The notes under the pieces: model-generated
What the model was told of the DNA's origin: nothing
The model's database searches: none
Seen by the model: only the letters and a program-made list of their open reading frames with translations
Position numbers and translations under genes: made by a program
NCBI GenBank assembly: GCA_002310135.1
Contig: DBYK01000001.1
Coordinates: 186,001 to 250,000 of the forward strand
DNA: 64,000 bases
Direction of reading: 5' to 3'
Source: Caryophanales bacterium UBA1188
GTDB taxonomy: Bacteria > Bacillota_I > Bacilli_A > Izemoplasmatales > UBA1188
Part shown: in pieces, positions 17,030 through 25,975 of the stretch
How the letters are laid out: each line of letters begins with the position of its first letter
Numbering within the stretch: position 1 is the stretch's first letter

Positions 17030-18413
17030 TTTCTTTTAAATCTAATAATAAATCTCTTTTATTTAAATATCCTGTCTTTTTAAACCTTCTATAAGTAAAG
17101 AAGAATAAAATAATTGCGCTTATAGAAGATAAAAAATCAGAAATAGGAGTGCTCATCCATACACCACTTTGACCAAATGATAAATCTAGTATGTATAGGA
17201 GCGGTACTAAAAATAAAAATTGTCTCATCATAGATAGAACTACAGCTTTGCCCTTTTCTCTAGTTGCTTGATAGAAAGCTGAAGCATTCATATTAGATGA
17301 AATAATGATTAAGCCTATTTGATAATATGAACAAATCTTTGCGGCTTCACTCACGATTTCAATAGATTCATTATCAACAAATAAATCTATGAATACAGTA
17401 GGGAACATCATAATCATAGAGCACATAAGAAGCCCATATATTACGCCATAGACCATTCCGGCTCCCCAAATCTTAAACATTCTTTTATAATTTTTCTCTC
17501 CATAATTATATCCAAGAATAGGCAATATTCCTTGCCTAATACCTACACATGGAAGTATACAGATTTGATCTAGTGATGATAATATCGCAAGGATTGATAA
17601 GGCATTAGGATAATCTTTTATAACGTTATTAAATACTAAAATAGATACACTACTACTGATGTTTAATACTGCGCTTGAAAGCCCAATAGATGAGATTTGA
17701 GAGAGGATATTCCCATTGAACTTTAATCCATCTTTAATGGAAATACTGAATACTTTATTCTTTGAGAATAAATAGAAAGATAAGCCTACTAAGAAATTGG
17801 CGAAGTGTCCTAAAAGAGTCGCAAATGCCGCACCAAATACACCCATTTTAAATACTATAATGAATAATGCATCTAGTAAAATATTAGTGATACAACCAGT
17901 AATTTGCGCAAGCATTGAAATAATAGGTCTTCCTTCACTTCTTAAATTCATTGTGAAAAAGTATGAGATGAATTGAAATAAAAAACCTAAAATAATAATT
18001 CTATAATATTCACTAGCGTATTCAAAATTATCTTCTTTAGCTCCACCGAGTGCGAGTAAATTATTTTGAAATATAAAGAAAAATATCTGTATTATTATGA
18101 CAATAATAGAACCATAAATTAAACCATTATTAAAAATTTTATTGGCTTCTTTAGTGTTTCCTTCACCAAGTTTGTTTGATGCATAAGACGCAGTACCAAG
18201 TCCGAACATAACCATCACACTAAATGATAAAAACAATAATGGATTCACAACTTGAAGGCCTGCGAGTGCATAACTTGAAACAAAGTTACCAATAAAAATC
18301 TTATCAACTATATTATAGATTGCATTCACAAGCATTGCTAGTATAGATGGTAAGCTAAATATTATAACCGCTTTGAACGGATTTCCACTGCTTATTAGTT
18401 CTTTATTCTTCAT
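17007..18413 (-). CDS. MATE-family efflux transporter
   Basis: A 468-residue, 12-helix transporter of the MATE family (MepA/NorM-like). It begins with the typical NPFKAVIIFSLPSILAMLVN helix and contains the family repeat EGRPIISMLAQITG in the first half. It probably exports cationic compounds by Na+ or H+ antiport; the actual substrate cannot be read from sequence. It is first in a MATE-priA-fmt run and divergent from def. Confidence 0.88.
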   Translation of the reverse strand: MKNKELISSGNPFKAVIIFSLPSILAMLVNAIYNIVDKIFIGNFVSSYALAGLQVVNPLLFLSFSVMVMFGLGTASYASNKLGEGNTKEANKIFNNGLIYGSIIVIIIQIFFFIFQNNLLALGGAKEDNFEYASEYYRIIILGFLFQFISYFFTMNLRSEGRPIISMLAQITGCITNILLDALFIIVFKMGVFGAAFATLLGHFANFLVGLSFYLFSKNKVFSISIKDGLKFNGNILSQISSIGLSSAVLNISSSVSILVFNNVIKDYPNALSILAILSSLDQICILPCVGIRQGILPILGYNYGEKNYKRMFKIWGAGMVYGVIYGLLMCSMIMMFPTVFIDLFVDNESIEIVSEAAKICSYYQIGLIIISSNMNASAFYQATREKGKAVVLSMMRQFLFLVPLLYILDLSFGQSGVWMSTPISDFLSSISAIILFFFTYRRFKKTGYLNKRDLLLDLKENDRRSYT

Positions 18414-18446
18414 ATATCTTTTATTATATCTATAATTCTATCATAA

Positions 18447-18483
18447 ATTATAATTATTTTCACTTATGTGATATAATTATAAT
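18447..18483. promoter_or_regulatory. Divergent promoter region with long dyad (MATE / def)
   Basis: ATTATAATTAT and its inverted copy ATAATTATAAT flank an inner TCACTTATGTGA palindrome, offset by one base. TGATATAAT (extended -10) faces def and TGATAGAAT, just outside, faces the MATE gene. The def ribosome site AAGGTG lies 6 nt before its ATG. Confidence 0.45.
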
Positions 18484-18500
18484 CAAATAAGGTGAACTAA

Positions 18501-19043
18501 ATGATTAAAGAAAAAGATATAATTAAAGATGGTCATCCAACTCTTAGATTAAAAGCTGAACCTTTAGAATATCCAATCAAAAAAGATATAATAAAAAAAG
18601 GTATTCAAATGCTTGAATATCTAAAAATGAGTCAAGATGATGAACTATCTAAAAAATACAATATGAGAGCGGGAGTAGGACTCGCAGCTCCACAAATAAA
18701 TATATCCAAAAGATTCTTTGCCCTTTATTTCTCATTTTCAAATATAGATTATAAGATGGTTATATTCAACCCAGAAATTATAGCTGAAAGTGTAGAAATG
18801 ATATACCTTGGAGGAGGAGAAGGATGTCTATCCGTTCCTGAGAAGAGTGGGCATGTTTTAAGGCATAAAAAAATCAAAGTTAAAGCAACCATTTATGATG
18901 CATTAACTAAAAAGATTGAAGATAAAACAATTACTTTAAGTGGATATCCTGCGATAGTATTCCAGCATGAATATGATCACTTAAATGGCATCCTATTCAC
19001 TGATAAATTAACTGATAACGTATTAGAATATGAAGCAATATAA
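18501..19043 (+). CDS. def: Peptide deformylase (type 2)
   Basis: A 180-residue metallo-deformylase that removes the formyl group from nascent proteins. All three motifs are present: GVGLAAPQ (58-65), EGCLSVP with metal ligand Cys109, and QHEYDH with His156/His160 and catalytic Glu157. Insertions between motifs fit the Gram-positive type 2 class. It is transcribed alone on the plus strand. Confidence 0.97.
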   Translation: MIKEKDIIKDGHPTLRLKAEPLEYPIKKDIIKKGIQMLEYLKMSQDDELSKKYNMRAGVGLAAPQINISKRFFALYFSFSNIDYKMVIFNPEIIAESVEMIYLGGGEGCLSVPEKSGHVLRHKKIKVKATIYDALTKKIEDKTITLSGYPAIVFQHEYDHLNGILFTDKLTDNVLEYEAI

Positions 19044-19070
19044 AAGAGACTTGAGTCTCTTTTATTTTAT
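19042..19070 (+). terminator. Terminator of def (possibly bidirectional)
   Basis: AAAAGAGACT and AGTCTCTTTT form a 10-bp stem with a minimal loop, followed by ATTTTATT. The facing gene ends at 19076, and the reverse strand has AAAATAAAA, so it may serve both genes. Confidence 0.85.
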
Positions 19071-19075
19071 TCAAT

Positions 19076-21166
19076 TTAATCTTCAAGTGGCCTTGCTGCA
19101 GAATATAAGAATCCTTGGTAATAATCACATCCAATCTCATGAAGAGCTTCTTTGGATTCTTCACTTTCCACAAATTCTGCGATGATTGTTAAGGAGAGTG
19201 ACTTCGCAAGTTCTGAGATAGAAGATATAATTTCACGGCAGTTAGATGATGATGTAATACCACATACTAAGATTCCATCAATCTTGATAATATCAAATAT
19301 ATTATATTTTAAATAATTGATAGATGTTTGCCCCATTGAAAAATCATCAATCGCAAGACAAAGTCCCATATTTCTTAATTCATTTAACATCTTAAATGTT
19401 TTTTCACTTAAAGAGAAAGCTTCTTTTTCTGTAACTTCAAGACAGATATTATTTTCTTTAAAATTATGAACTTTGTTTTGTTCCTTCATATATTCAACGA
19501 AGTCTTCTTTTACGATAGTTGTACCTGTTGTATTTATTGATATCTTTATTCCTTTTCCATATTTAGAATAAATCAATTCTTTTTCATTTAATACTTTTTC
19601 AATGATTGCTTTTTCTAAAGTATTGAGTAGATTACATTCTGTCACAAGTTTCACAACTACTGGAGGATACAAATATCCATAATCAGGATGCCTCCATCTT
19701 AGGAGTGCCTCAACCCCTATACATTCACCTTGATAATTATACTGTGGTTGATAGAAAACATTTAAATTCTTGATTAAGTTATGCCTTAAGTCAGCACATA
19801 ATTCTTTTGCGAATTCCCCAAAGCTACTATTGAGTTCAATTATCTTTTCATTTTGAAGAAGTTGCTCATTTTCTTTGTAATAATTAATGAATTCATTAAA
19901 ATGTTCTTGGTTATCACGAATTGCTTGTTTATCAAGAAGCCTAATAAATGGGAAATATATTGCAGTACCTACCAATATGTTAAATAGTTGAAGGAGGGAA
20001 CCTAAAACTGAACCAGTTGCAAAATATCCACCTATTAAAACTGGAGTTGTCCATTCAACATTACTAATTATCATTGGAACAATTCCAACTGAAATAGAAA
20101 AATATGCAATTGAATATGAAACTAGTGGAACTGTTAAAAAAGGAATTAACATGATTGGGTTAAAGATGATAGGAAGACCAAACACCATTAACTCATTGAT
20201 ATTAAATAACATTGGGAATAGCGCAGTATAACCAAGACCTCTTCTTGCGCTATTTTTAGAGAATGCTAGTATCGCAATTAAAAGACAAATTGTTGCTCCA
20301 CATCCACCCATAAGCACAAAACAATCGAAAAATTCTTTCGTTAAGATTTCTGTTGCATTTCTGCCCATCTCTATTGCTTCTATATTAATCTCAAGTCCAG
20401 GTGCAAAAAATTCTTGCATAACACCTTCAAGGGCATCGCTTCCATGAACACCAAAGAACCATAAAATTGATGATAATAGCACAAAGAAGAATCCCTTAAA
20501 GAAGCCAACTTTTCCAACAGAAAATAGGCTATTTAAGAGTGTTATATATAAATTATGAAATGATTCTTCATTAAATAATCTAATTATTATTAAATTTAAA
20601 ATAGCGAAGATAAATGTAACTATAACTACAGGAAATAGAGTTGATAGCATCTTGTTGAATTCACTATCAGCGCCTCTTGATAAAACATATCTTCCTCTTC
20701 TATTGATTAGTTCAAAGAATTTAACATATAAAGCTGATGCACCAAGACCCGCAATTATCGCAAGAAGCATCGATTTAGGCCCCATATTTTCAAGCCCAAA
20801 TGAAGGAAGAAGTGCACCCGCTAAGATGAAGAAACATAGTACTGAAACAAATAAAGCTCCACCATGGACAACTTCTTGATTCTTTTGAATCTTCATATAT
20901 GATCTACTAATAGATAAAGACATATATAAAGATAACACCCCAAATGTTGCACTATAGACGAAATCTAAGAGATTTAAAATAAAACCATCGCCAAATGTTG
21001 TAATAAATTCTTTATAAGCTGGGACAGGAAATGTTTTAAGTATTAAAGCGAAAGCTCCAATTATTAAAACCGGTATCATATTAACTAGTCCATCACGAAT
21101 CGATCTTATGAGATTTGAATTTTGGAACTTGTTAACTATATTCATGAAGTTAGAGCTATTATTCAT
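19076..21166 (-). CDS. PTS EIIC-like membrane domain fused to EAL phosphodiesterase domain
   Basis: A 696-residue fusion. Residues about 1-390 are a multi-helix domain resembling lactose/cellobiose-type PTS EIIC. The C-terminal about 250 residues are an EAL domain with conserved catalytic positions: EALLRW, Asn in SINTTG, EVTE, DDF, KIDG, AEFVES and YYQGF. It is therefore a plausible active c-di-GMP phosphodiesterase coupled to a sugar-binding membrane domain. No EIIA or EIIB partner is nearby. AAAGGA precedes the ATG by 6 nt. NCBI-style annotations of such EIIC/EAL proteins exist in Firmicutes, from memory; the ligand is unknown. Confidence 0.8.
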   Translation of the reverse strand: MNNSSNFMNIVNKFQNSNLIRSIRDGLVNMIPVLIIGAFALILKTFPVPAYKEFITTFGDGFILNLLDFVYSATFGVLSLYMSLSISRSYMKIQKNQEVVHGGALFVSVLCFFILAGALLPSFGLENMGPKSMLLAIIAGLGASALYVKFFELINRRGRYVLSRGADSEFNKMLSTLFPVVIVTFIFAILNLIIIRLFNEESFHNLYITLLNSLFSVGKVGFFKGFFFVLLSSILWFFGVHGSDALEGVMQEFFAPGLEINIEAIEMGRNATEILTKEFFDCFVLMGGCGATICLLIAILAFSKNSARRGLGYTALFPMLFNINELMVFGLPIIFNPIMLIPFLTVPLVSYSIAYFSISVGIVPMIISNVEWTTPVLIGGYFATGSVLGSLLQLFNILVGTAIYFPFIRLLDKQAIRDNQEHFNEFINYYKENEQLLQNEKIIELNSSFGEFAKELCADLRHNLIKNLNVFYQPQYNYQGECIGVEALLRWRHPDYGYLYPPVVVKLVTECNLLNTLEKAIIEKVLNEKELIYSKYGKGIKISINTTGTTIVKEDFVEYMKEQNKVHNFKENNICLEVTEKEAFSLSEKTFKMLNELRNMGLCLAIDDFSMGQTSINYLKYNIFDIIKIDGILVCGITSSSNCREIISSISELAKSLSLTIIAEFVESEESKEALHEIGCDYYQGFLYSAARPLED

Positions 21167-21293
21167 ATTGCATCCTTTATAGTACTTTATCTTAAGTTAT
21201 ATTTGAATTAATCTAAAACAATAAAAATGTAGTAAATCTGATATAGATAATTTAATCTCAATATATATTATAATATAATTATAATATTTTTCA

Positions 21294-21321
21294 TAAAAAA
21301 AGTCATAGATTAACTATGACT
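21294..21321 (-). terminator. Terminator of recA
   Basis: AGTCATAG and CTATGACT pair around a 5-nt loop and are followed by seven T on the minus strand. It lies just after the recA stop and before the EIIC-EAL gene, which must therefore have its own promoter. Confidence 0.92.
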
Positions 21322-21339
21322 AATTTTATTTATAACTAA

Positions 21340-22338
21340 CTAATTTGGAAGATTTAAAGATGTCCTAATCAATGAGTAAATTTCATCTTGAATATCTGTG
21401 TGAGCTTTTAAGAAACTCTTCGCAGCTTCTCTTCCTTGACCAATCTTTTCTCCCTTATATGAATACCAAGCACCACTCTTAACTAATATTCCAAGATCTG
21501 ATGCCATATCTACTATTTCGCCAGTCCTTGATATTCCTTCACCGAATACAATTTCAAGTTCACATGATTTAAATGGTGCAGCAACTTTATTCTTAACTAC
21601 TTTAACTTTGGCGTATGTTCCACTTACATTACTACCTTCTTTGATTTGATCACCCTTTCTTATTTCAATTCTTACAGATGCGAAGAATTTAAGAGCGCGT
21701 CCACCAGGAGTAACTTCAGGATTTCCAAACATCACGCCTACTTTTTCTCTTATTTGGTTTATAAATATACAAGTACATTTATTACTCGCAAGAGCGCCTG
21801 ATAGTTTTCTCATAGCTTGGCTCATCAGTCTAGCTTGAGCACCAACTAATTGTTCGCCCATATCACCTCTGATTTCAGCCTCAGGTACAAGCGCAGCAAC
21901 AGAATCTATTACTATCATATCGATAGCGCCTGATTTAGCGAGTGTATCCGCAATTTCTAATGCTTGTTCACCTGAATCAGGTTGTGATAATATCAAGCTT
22001 TCAAAATCAACCCCTAATGCTTGAGCATATTTAGGGTCTAGTGCATGTTCAGCATCTATAAATGCCGCAAAGCCACCAGCTTTTTGGCATGATGCTATAG
22101 CTTCAAGAGCTAGTGTAGTTTTACCACCAGATTCAGGACCATAAATTTCGATTATTCTTCCCTTAGGATATCCACCTATTCCAAGAGCAGCATCTAATGA
22201 AATTGAACCACTTGAAATTGCTTCAACTTTTTGATCGGAATCTTGTTCGCCAAGAATCATTACTGACCCTTTACCAAATTCTTTTTCAATCTCTTTTAGT
22301 GCAGATTGAAGTTTACTTCTTTTATCGTCTTTTTCCAT
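21340..22338 (-). CDS. recA: Recombinase RecA
   Basis: RecA of about 332 residues: ATP-dependent strand exchange, SOS coprotease, and a partner of imported ssDNA in transformation. Walker A is GPESGGKTT; the MAWB-type [10 protein letters not shown] and the L2 loop [20 protein letters not shown] are present. The start is ATG 22338 with AAGGAG 6 nt upstream; an earlier in-frame ATG (22353) overlaps that site. It is 35 bp downstream of pgsA, and the gap carries the promoter element also found at comEA, so recA may be induced separately from the yebC-pgsA run. Confidence 0.98.
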   Translation of the reverse strand: MEKDDKRSKLQSALKEIEKEFGKGSVMILGEQDSDQKVEAISSGSISLDAALGIGGYPKGRIIEIYGPESGGKTTLALEAIASCQKAGGFAAFIDAEHALDPKYAQALGVDFESLILSQPDSGEQALEIADTLAKSGAIDMIVIDSVAALVPEAEIRGDMGEQLVGAQARLMSQAMRKLSGALASNKCTCIFINQIREKVGVMFGNPEVTPGGRALKFFASVRIEIRKGDQIKEGSNVSGTYAKVKVVKNKVAAPFKSCELEIVFGEGISRTGEIVDMASDLGILVKSGAWYSYKGEKIGQGREAAKSFLKAHTDIQDEIYSLIRTSLNLPN

Positions 22339-22356
22339 ATAATTCTCCTTCATTAG

Positions 22357-22389
22357 AATAATACTTTTAAAAGTTATTTTATTTTAAAA
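22357..22389 (-). promoter_or_regulatory. Putative bipartite promoter of recA
   Basis: TTTTAAAATA (22389-22380, inside the end of pgsA) and GTATTATT (22364-22357) are 15 bp apart, then CTAATGAAGGAG. This closely matches the elements before comEA and the 6128-7450 gene. There is no TTGACA-like -35. Confidence 0.45.
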
Positions 22390-22946
22390 TACTTTCTATT
22401 TTTAACAAATATTTCTATTCCACTTATTACAAGTAGTACCATAGAAATATAGAATAACACAAGCGATATAATATAAAATATTCTAATAAAATTAGTATCA
22501 ATGATCAAATTGATTCCAGAATAGAATAGAAGCATTGATATAGATACCATTTGGAATAATGTTTTAAGTTTGCCTAAGATATCTGCGGCTATTACATCCC
22601 CTTTTTGTTCAAGAGCGATTAGCCTTATACCTGATACCATTAATTCTCTTGCGATTACAATTATTAATAACCAAATATATGGTATAACTTCTAAATCAAT
22701 TAGTATCACTAATGCACAAATTACGAGTAATTTGTCCGCAAGAGGATCCATAAGTTTTCCAAAACCGGTCACGAGATTATATTTCCTTGCGATTTTTCCA
22801 TCAAAATAATCTGTGATTGAGGCAATGATAAAAAGGGCCAGTATCACAAATAAATTGACATAACTCACGCCAAATATGAAATACAATAATGTAATCACGA
22901 CTACCATAAGGAGTCGTGATAACGTTAGTTTATTTGAAAGATTCAT
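22374..22946 (-). CDS. pgsA: CDP-diacylglycerol-glycerol-3-phosphate 3-phosphatidyltransferase
   Basis: A 190-residue membrane enzyme making phosphatidylglycerol phosphate from CDP-diacylglycerol and glycerol-3-phosphate. The CDP-alcohol phosphotransferase signature is intact: DGKIAR, then [12 protein letters not shown] (pattern DGxxAR...G...D...D). Four to six membrane helices are visible. The start ATG overlaps the yebC stop (TAATG), so it is translationally coupled to yebC. Confidence 0.95.
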   Translation of the reverse strand: MNLSNKLTLSRLLMVVVITLLYFIFGVSYVNLFVILALFIIASITDYFDGKIARKYNLVTGFGKLMDPLADKLLVICALVILIDLEVIPYIWLLIIVIARELMVSGIRLIALEQKGDVIAADILGKLKTLFQMVSISMLLFYSGINLIIDTNFIRIFYIISLVLFYISMVLLVISGIEIFVKNRKYFKIK

Positions 22947-23674
22947 TATTCTTCTTCTGGTAGATTATCAATATTATGATAAACATTAGTTACATCATCA
23001 TTATCTCCAAGTAAACCTAAGAAACGATTTACTTTTTCGATATCTTCATCTGGAAGACTGATGTAATCTTTTGGAGTCCAAGTTACTTCATCAGTTATAA
23101 AATCAATTTCGCCTTTAGCTTGAACTAATGCATCTTTAACTGCGTTTTGATCACTTGGTTTAGATATTACAGTTAAAGTATCATCTTCACTGTATAAATC
23201 TATTACTTCTATTTCAGCCATCGCAATTATTTCGAATGCTTCTTCTTCCGAAATGCCTTTAAATGATAATATTCCTTGATAATCATAATTATATGTAACA
23301 CTTCCTGATGCACCAAGGTGACAACCACATTTAGAGAATGCTCCCTTGAGTGATGATACAGTTCTATTTGTATTATCAGTTAGGCAATCGATTATAAATG
23401 TTGAACCACTAGGACCATATGCTTCATATCTACAAGATAGATATGATTCATTTGAACCACCCTTAGCTTTTTCAATATTTCTCTTAATAACATCCGCAGG
23501 AACTTGATCTTTTTTAGCTTTTTCAACTAAAGCTCTAAGTTTTAAATTCCCATCCATATCCCAGCCATTTCTAGCTTCCATATAGATTAATTTTCCATAC
23601 TTAGAATATAATTTACTTTTTGCTAAATTTGTTTTTGCCATACTAGCGGCTCTGACTTCATGCGCTCTTCCCAT
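22946..23674 (-). CDS. YebC/PmpR family protein
   Basis: A 242-residue YebC-family protein, recognised by MGRAHEVRAASMAKTN, VPADVIKRNIEKAKG and the EAYGPSG block. Family members have been described both as DNA-binding regulators and, more recently, as ribosome-associated factors that relieve stalling on proline-rich sequences. The N-terminus AHEVRAASMAKTN suggests the YeeN-type subgroup. It overlaps pgsA, which is an unusual neighbour; in many bacteria yebC is near ruv genes. Confidence 0.93.
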   Translation of the reverse strand: MGRAHEVRAASMAKTNLAKSKLYSKYGKLIYMEARNGWDMDGNLKLRALVEKAKKDQVPADVIKRNIEKAKGGSNESYLSCRYEAYGPSGSTFIIDCLTDNTNRTVSSLKGAFSKCGCHLGASGSVTYNYDYQGILSFKGISEEEAFEIIAMAEIEVIDLYSEDDTLTVISKPSDQNAVKDALVQAKGEIDFITDEVTWTPKDYISLPDEDIEKVNRFLGLLGDNDDVTNVYHNIDNLPEEE

Positions 23675-23735
23675 TGTTATATTCTCCTAATTATAAATAT
23701 TTTTAACCTTTATTATTATATAATAATATACTATA

Positions 23736-24581
23736 TTATTCAACTTTTAATTTGATTAAACCATCGCAAATCTCAATAATTCTTTCTTTATAAAGTCTAC
23801 CTACGGCTCTTTTAAAAGCCCCTTTTGATAATTGGATTTTATTATAAATGTCAATAGGGCTTAAATCTTCACTTAGCACTTCATTTTTATTTTGTTTCAA
23901 ATAGTTATATACCCTTTTCGCATCTTCATCTAATTGAATTACTTTCTTCTTAAGAAGAGAACCATGATAATGGGCATCATCTATTTTTTTAACTATGTTA
24001 ACTTGAACTAATTCACCAATTCTCCTTATTCCTCTATCACTACCTTTTGGGACAAATATTTCAAATCCATCAGTAGTATATAGAGTTAATCCGTTTAAAG
24101 ATTTTGATGTAACAATAGCTTTATAAAATTCATTTTCTTTAAGTGAACCGATAGGCTTAAACAATTCACTAAATTGTATTTTTGGGACTAATCTAGCTCT
24201 ATATGTTTGTGGAGTAATCTTTAAATACACAAAAAGATAATCACCTATAATAGGTTTCTCATTTTCTTCAAATATACAATCATCTTCTGCGAGTAATAAG
24301 TCCTTAGGCATTCCATCATATAAGAAATATCCTACACCTTCTTTAACCTCAACTACTTTTAAGAATGTAGGTTTTGATTTAGTGATTAAAGGGGTTTCTT
24401 CACTTGCACAATATCTCTTTTTTGAATCTTGATAGATGAATACAGAAACTATATCTCCAACATTTAAATCTCTTTTCGCTTCTCTTTTATGCAAAAATAT
24501 TTCATTTTCTCCATCTTCTAAGATATATGAAATATCACTTATTCTTTTAACTTTTAGAGTATTTACTTCACCTACTATCAT
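23736..24581 (-). CDS. cvfB: CvfB-family S1-like RNA-binding protein
   Basis: A protein of about 281 residues with tandem S1-like OB folds and a C-terminal winged-helix, matching CvfB (YitL). The HKREAKRDLNVGD segment and the C-terminal KIQLSKGAFKRAVGRLYK block are typical. CvfB influences virulence gene expression in staphylococci and binds RNA; the precise role is unclear. The start is ATG 24581 with AGGTG 6 nt upstream; a GTG three codons earlier is less likely. It is divergent from rpsT. Confidence 0.88.
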   Translation of the reverse strand: MIVGEVNTLKVKRISDISYILEDGENEIFLHKREAKRDLNVGDIVSVFIYQDSKKRYCASEETPLITKSKPTFLKVVEVKEGVGYFLYDGMPKDLLLAEDDCIFEENEKPIIGDYLFVYLKITPQTYRARLVPKIQFSELFKPIGSLKENEFYKAIVTSKSLNGLTLYTTDGFEIFVPKGSDRGIRRIGELVQVNIVKKIDDAHYHGSLLKKKVIQLDEDAKRVYNYLKQNKNEVLSEDLSPIDIYNKIQLSKGAFKRAVGRLYKERIIEICDGLIKLKVE

Positions 24582-24620
24582 TTTATTCACCTATATTTTA
24601 TGATTATACATTATTTATTC

Positions 24621-24650
24621 TTGATTTTTGTTATCATTCTATGATAAAAT
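24621..24650 (+). promoter_or_regulatory. Promoter of rpsT
   Basis: TTGATT (24621-24626) and an extended -10, TGATAAAAT, with TAAAAT at 24645-24650, spaced 18 bp. The same TATGATAAAAT-like -10 occurs before yidD and the SipW-like gene at 36458, suggesting a preferred local promoter type. Confidence 0.7.
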
Positions 24651-24678
24651 ATCAAAAGCGTATGTTGGAGGAACTGAA

Positions 24679-24933
24679 ATGGCAAACATCAAAAGCGATA
24701 AAAAGACTATCTTAACAAGCAAAAAACAAAATTTAGCTAATAGTTCATTTAAATCTTCATTAAAAACTGCGATGAAGGCTGTTGAAAATGCTAAAACTAA
24801 AGAAGATGGTATTAAAGCATTAGAATTTGCATATATGAAATTAGATAAAGCTTGTGCAAAAGGAATTGTACATGCAAATTATGTTGCGAACCAAAAATCT
24901 CGCCTTGCTAAACAAGTTAATTCTTTAGAATAG
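24679..24933 (+). CDS. rpsT: 30S ribosomal protein S20
   Basis: An 84-residue, Lys/Ala-rich helical protein matching S20 (MANIKSDKKTILTSKK start, HANYVANQKSRLAKQVN end). It binds 16S rRNA early in 30S assembly. Although the frame is open 17 codons further upstream, ATG 24679 follows GGAGG at the right distance and matches the family start. It lies beside holA as in B. subtilis, but faces it. Confidence 0.97.
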   Translation: MANIKSDKKTILTSKKQNLANSSFKSSLKTAMKAVENAKTKEDGIKALEFAYMKLDKACAKGIVHANYVANQKSRLAKQVNSLE

Positions 24934-24951
24934 TTTAGTTTTTTAATGTTA

Positions 24952-24977
24952 GGAAGTCCTTAGGACTTCTTTTTTTA
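24952..24977 (+). terminator. Terminator of rpsT
   Basis: GAAGTCC and GGACTTC pair around a short loop, followed by seven T. It overlaps the final codons of the convergent holA gene by a few bases. Confidence 0.92.
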
Positions 24978-25958
24978 TATTTTTGTTAAGAATAATTCAA
25001 AGCCTATTGTTGTATCATCTCCATATTTGAAATCAACCTTAGTTGCACTATCTAAATCTTTTAGTTCATTTAAAATCCTTGATAATACTTTATAATCGAG
25101 TGATTTAGCATCCCTAACTAAATAATAAACTTGATTTTTAGATACTTTTAAATATTCTGAAATATCATCATTACTTAATTTCTTATTAAGCATCTCTTTC
25201 ACATATAACAGTTGAGAAAATCTTCTAACTATGAAATTCAAGATTGCTAAAGGTTCATTTCCTTCTTCTATTAAATTAGAATAAGATAATAATGCTTTGC
25301 CTCTATCTTTAGATGCTATTGCACCTATTAAATCGAAATATGAAGTACTAATAGTTTCTGTGATTAATACTTTGATATCTATTAAATCTATATTTTTATT
25401 ATTCAAAGAATATAGAATTAATTTTTCAAGTTCATTTTGATAATTGATTGGATCATCTAATAATCTTTTTAATAATTCATCTTTCGCACTCATCGATATA
25501 TTGATATTGTTTTTAGATATTGCATCATTTAATGCCCCAACAATTTCTTCTTTAGAAGATGGATTAATATAGAAGTCCATTCTTTTTTCTTTTATAATTT
25601 TCACAATATCTTTTTTATTGTCGAGTGAATCTGTAGTGCATTCAATAATTAAAATAGTTGTTCTACAAGGATTATTAATGTAATCAATTAAAGAAGAATA
25701 ATCAATTTTCTTCTTTTCTTTATCGTCGCCTCTACTCCTTTGATTAGATAAAAATGATGCATTTTTAATAACTACTACTCTTTCTTCACTTAAAAAAGGC
25801 ATAGAATAGGCAGTTGATAAGGCTTCAGATAAATCAGTTTCATCAAGATCAAATATGGACAAATTGAAATCATCAACTCCTGTTGATTTGATTATTTGAT
25901 TTCTTTTTTCTATCATCTTTTTATTGTTTAATCCATATAAAACATTTACTTGATTCAT
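24975..25958 (-). CDS. holA: DNA polymerase III delta subunit
   Basis: A 327-residue clamp-loader subunit that opens the beta clamp. The N-terminal VNVLYGLNNKKMIEKR region and the C-terminal helical collar (NFIVRRFSQLLYVKEML, then LLYVKE-type spacing to DSATKVDFKYG) are typical of Bacilli HolA (YqeN). It follows comEC by 17 nt, as in the B. subtilis comE region. Confidence 0.92.
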   Translation of the reverse strand: MNQVNVLYGLNNKKMIEKRNQIIKSTGVDDFNLSIFDLDETDLSEALSTAYSMPFLSEERVVVIKNASFLSNQRSRGDDKEKKKIDYSSLIDYINNPCRTTILIIECTTDSLDNKKDIVKIIKEKRMDFYINPSSKEEIVGALNDAISKNNINISMSAKDELLKRLLDDPINYQNELEKLILYSLNNKNIDLIDIKVLITETISTSYFDLIGAIASKDRGKALLSYSNLIEEGNEPLAILNFIVRRFSQLLYVKEMLNKKLSNDDISEYLKVSKNQVYYLVRDAKSLDYKVLSRILNELKDLDSATKVDFKYGDDTTIGFELFLTKI

Positions 25959-25975
25959 ACACTAATTATAACATA

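Noticed and set aside
24628..24678. N-terminal extension of ribosomal protein S20
   Set aside because: The upstream stretch contains promoter and ribosome-site sequence; ATG 24679 matches the family start.
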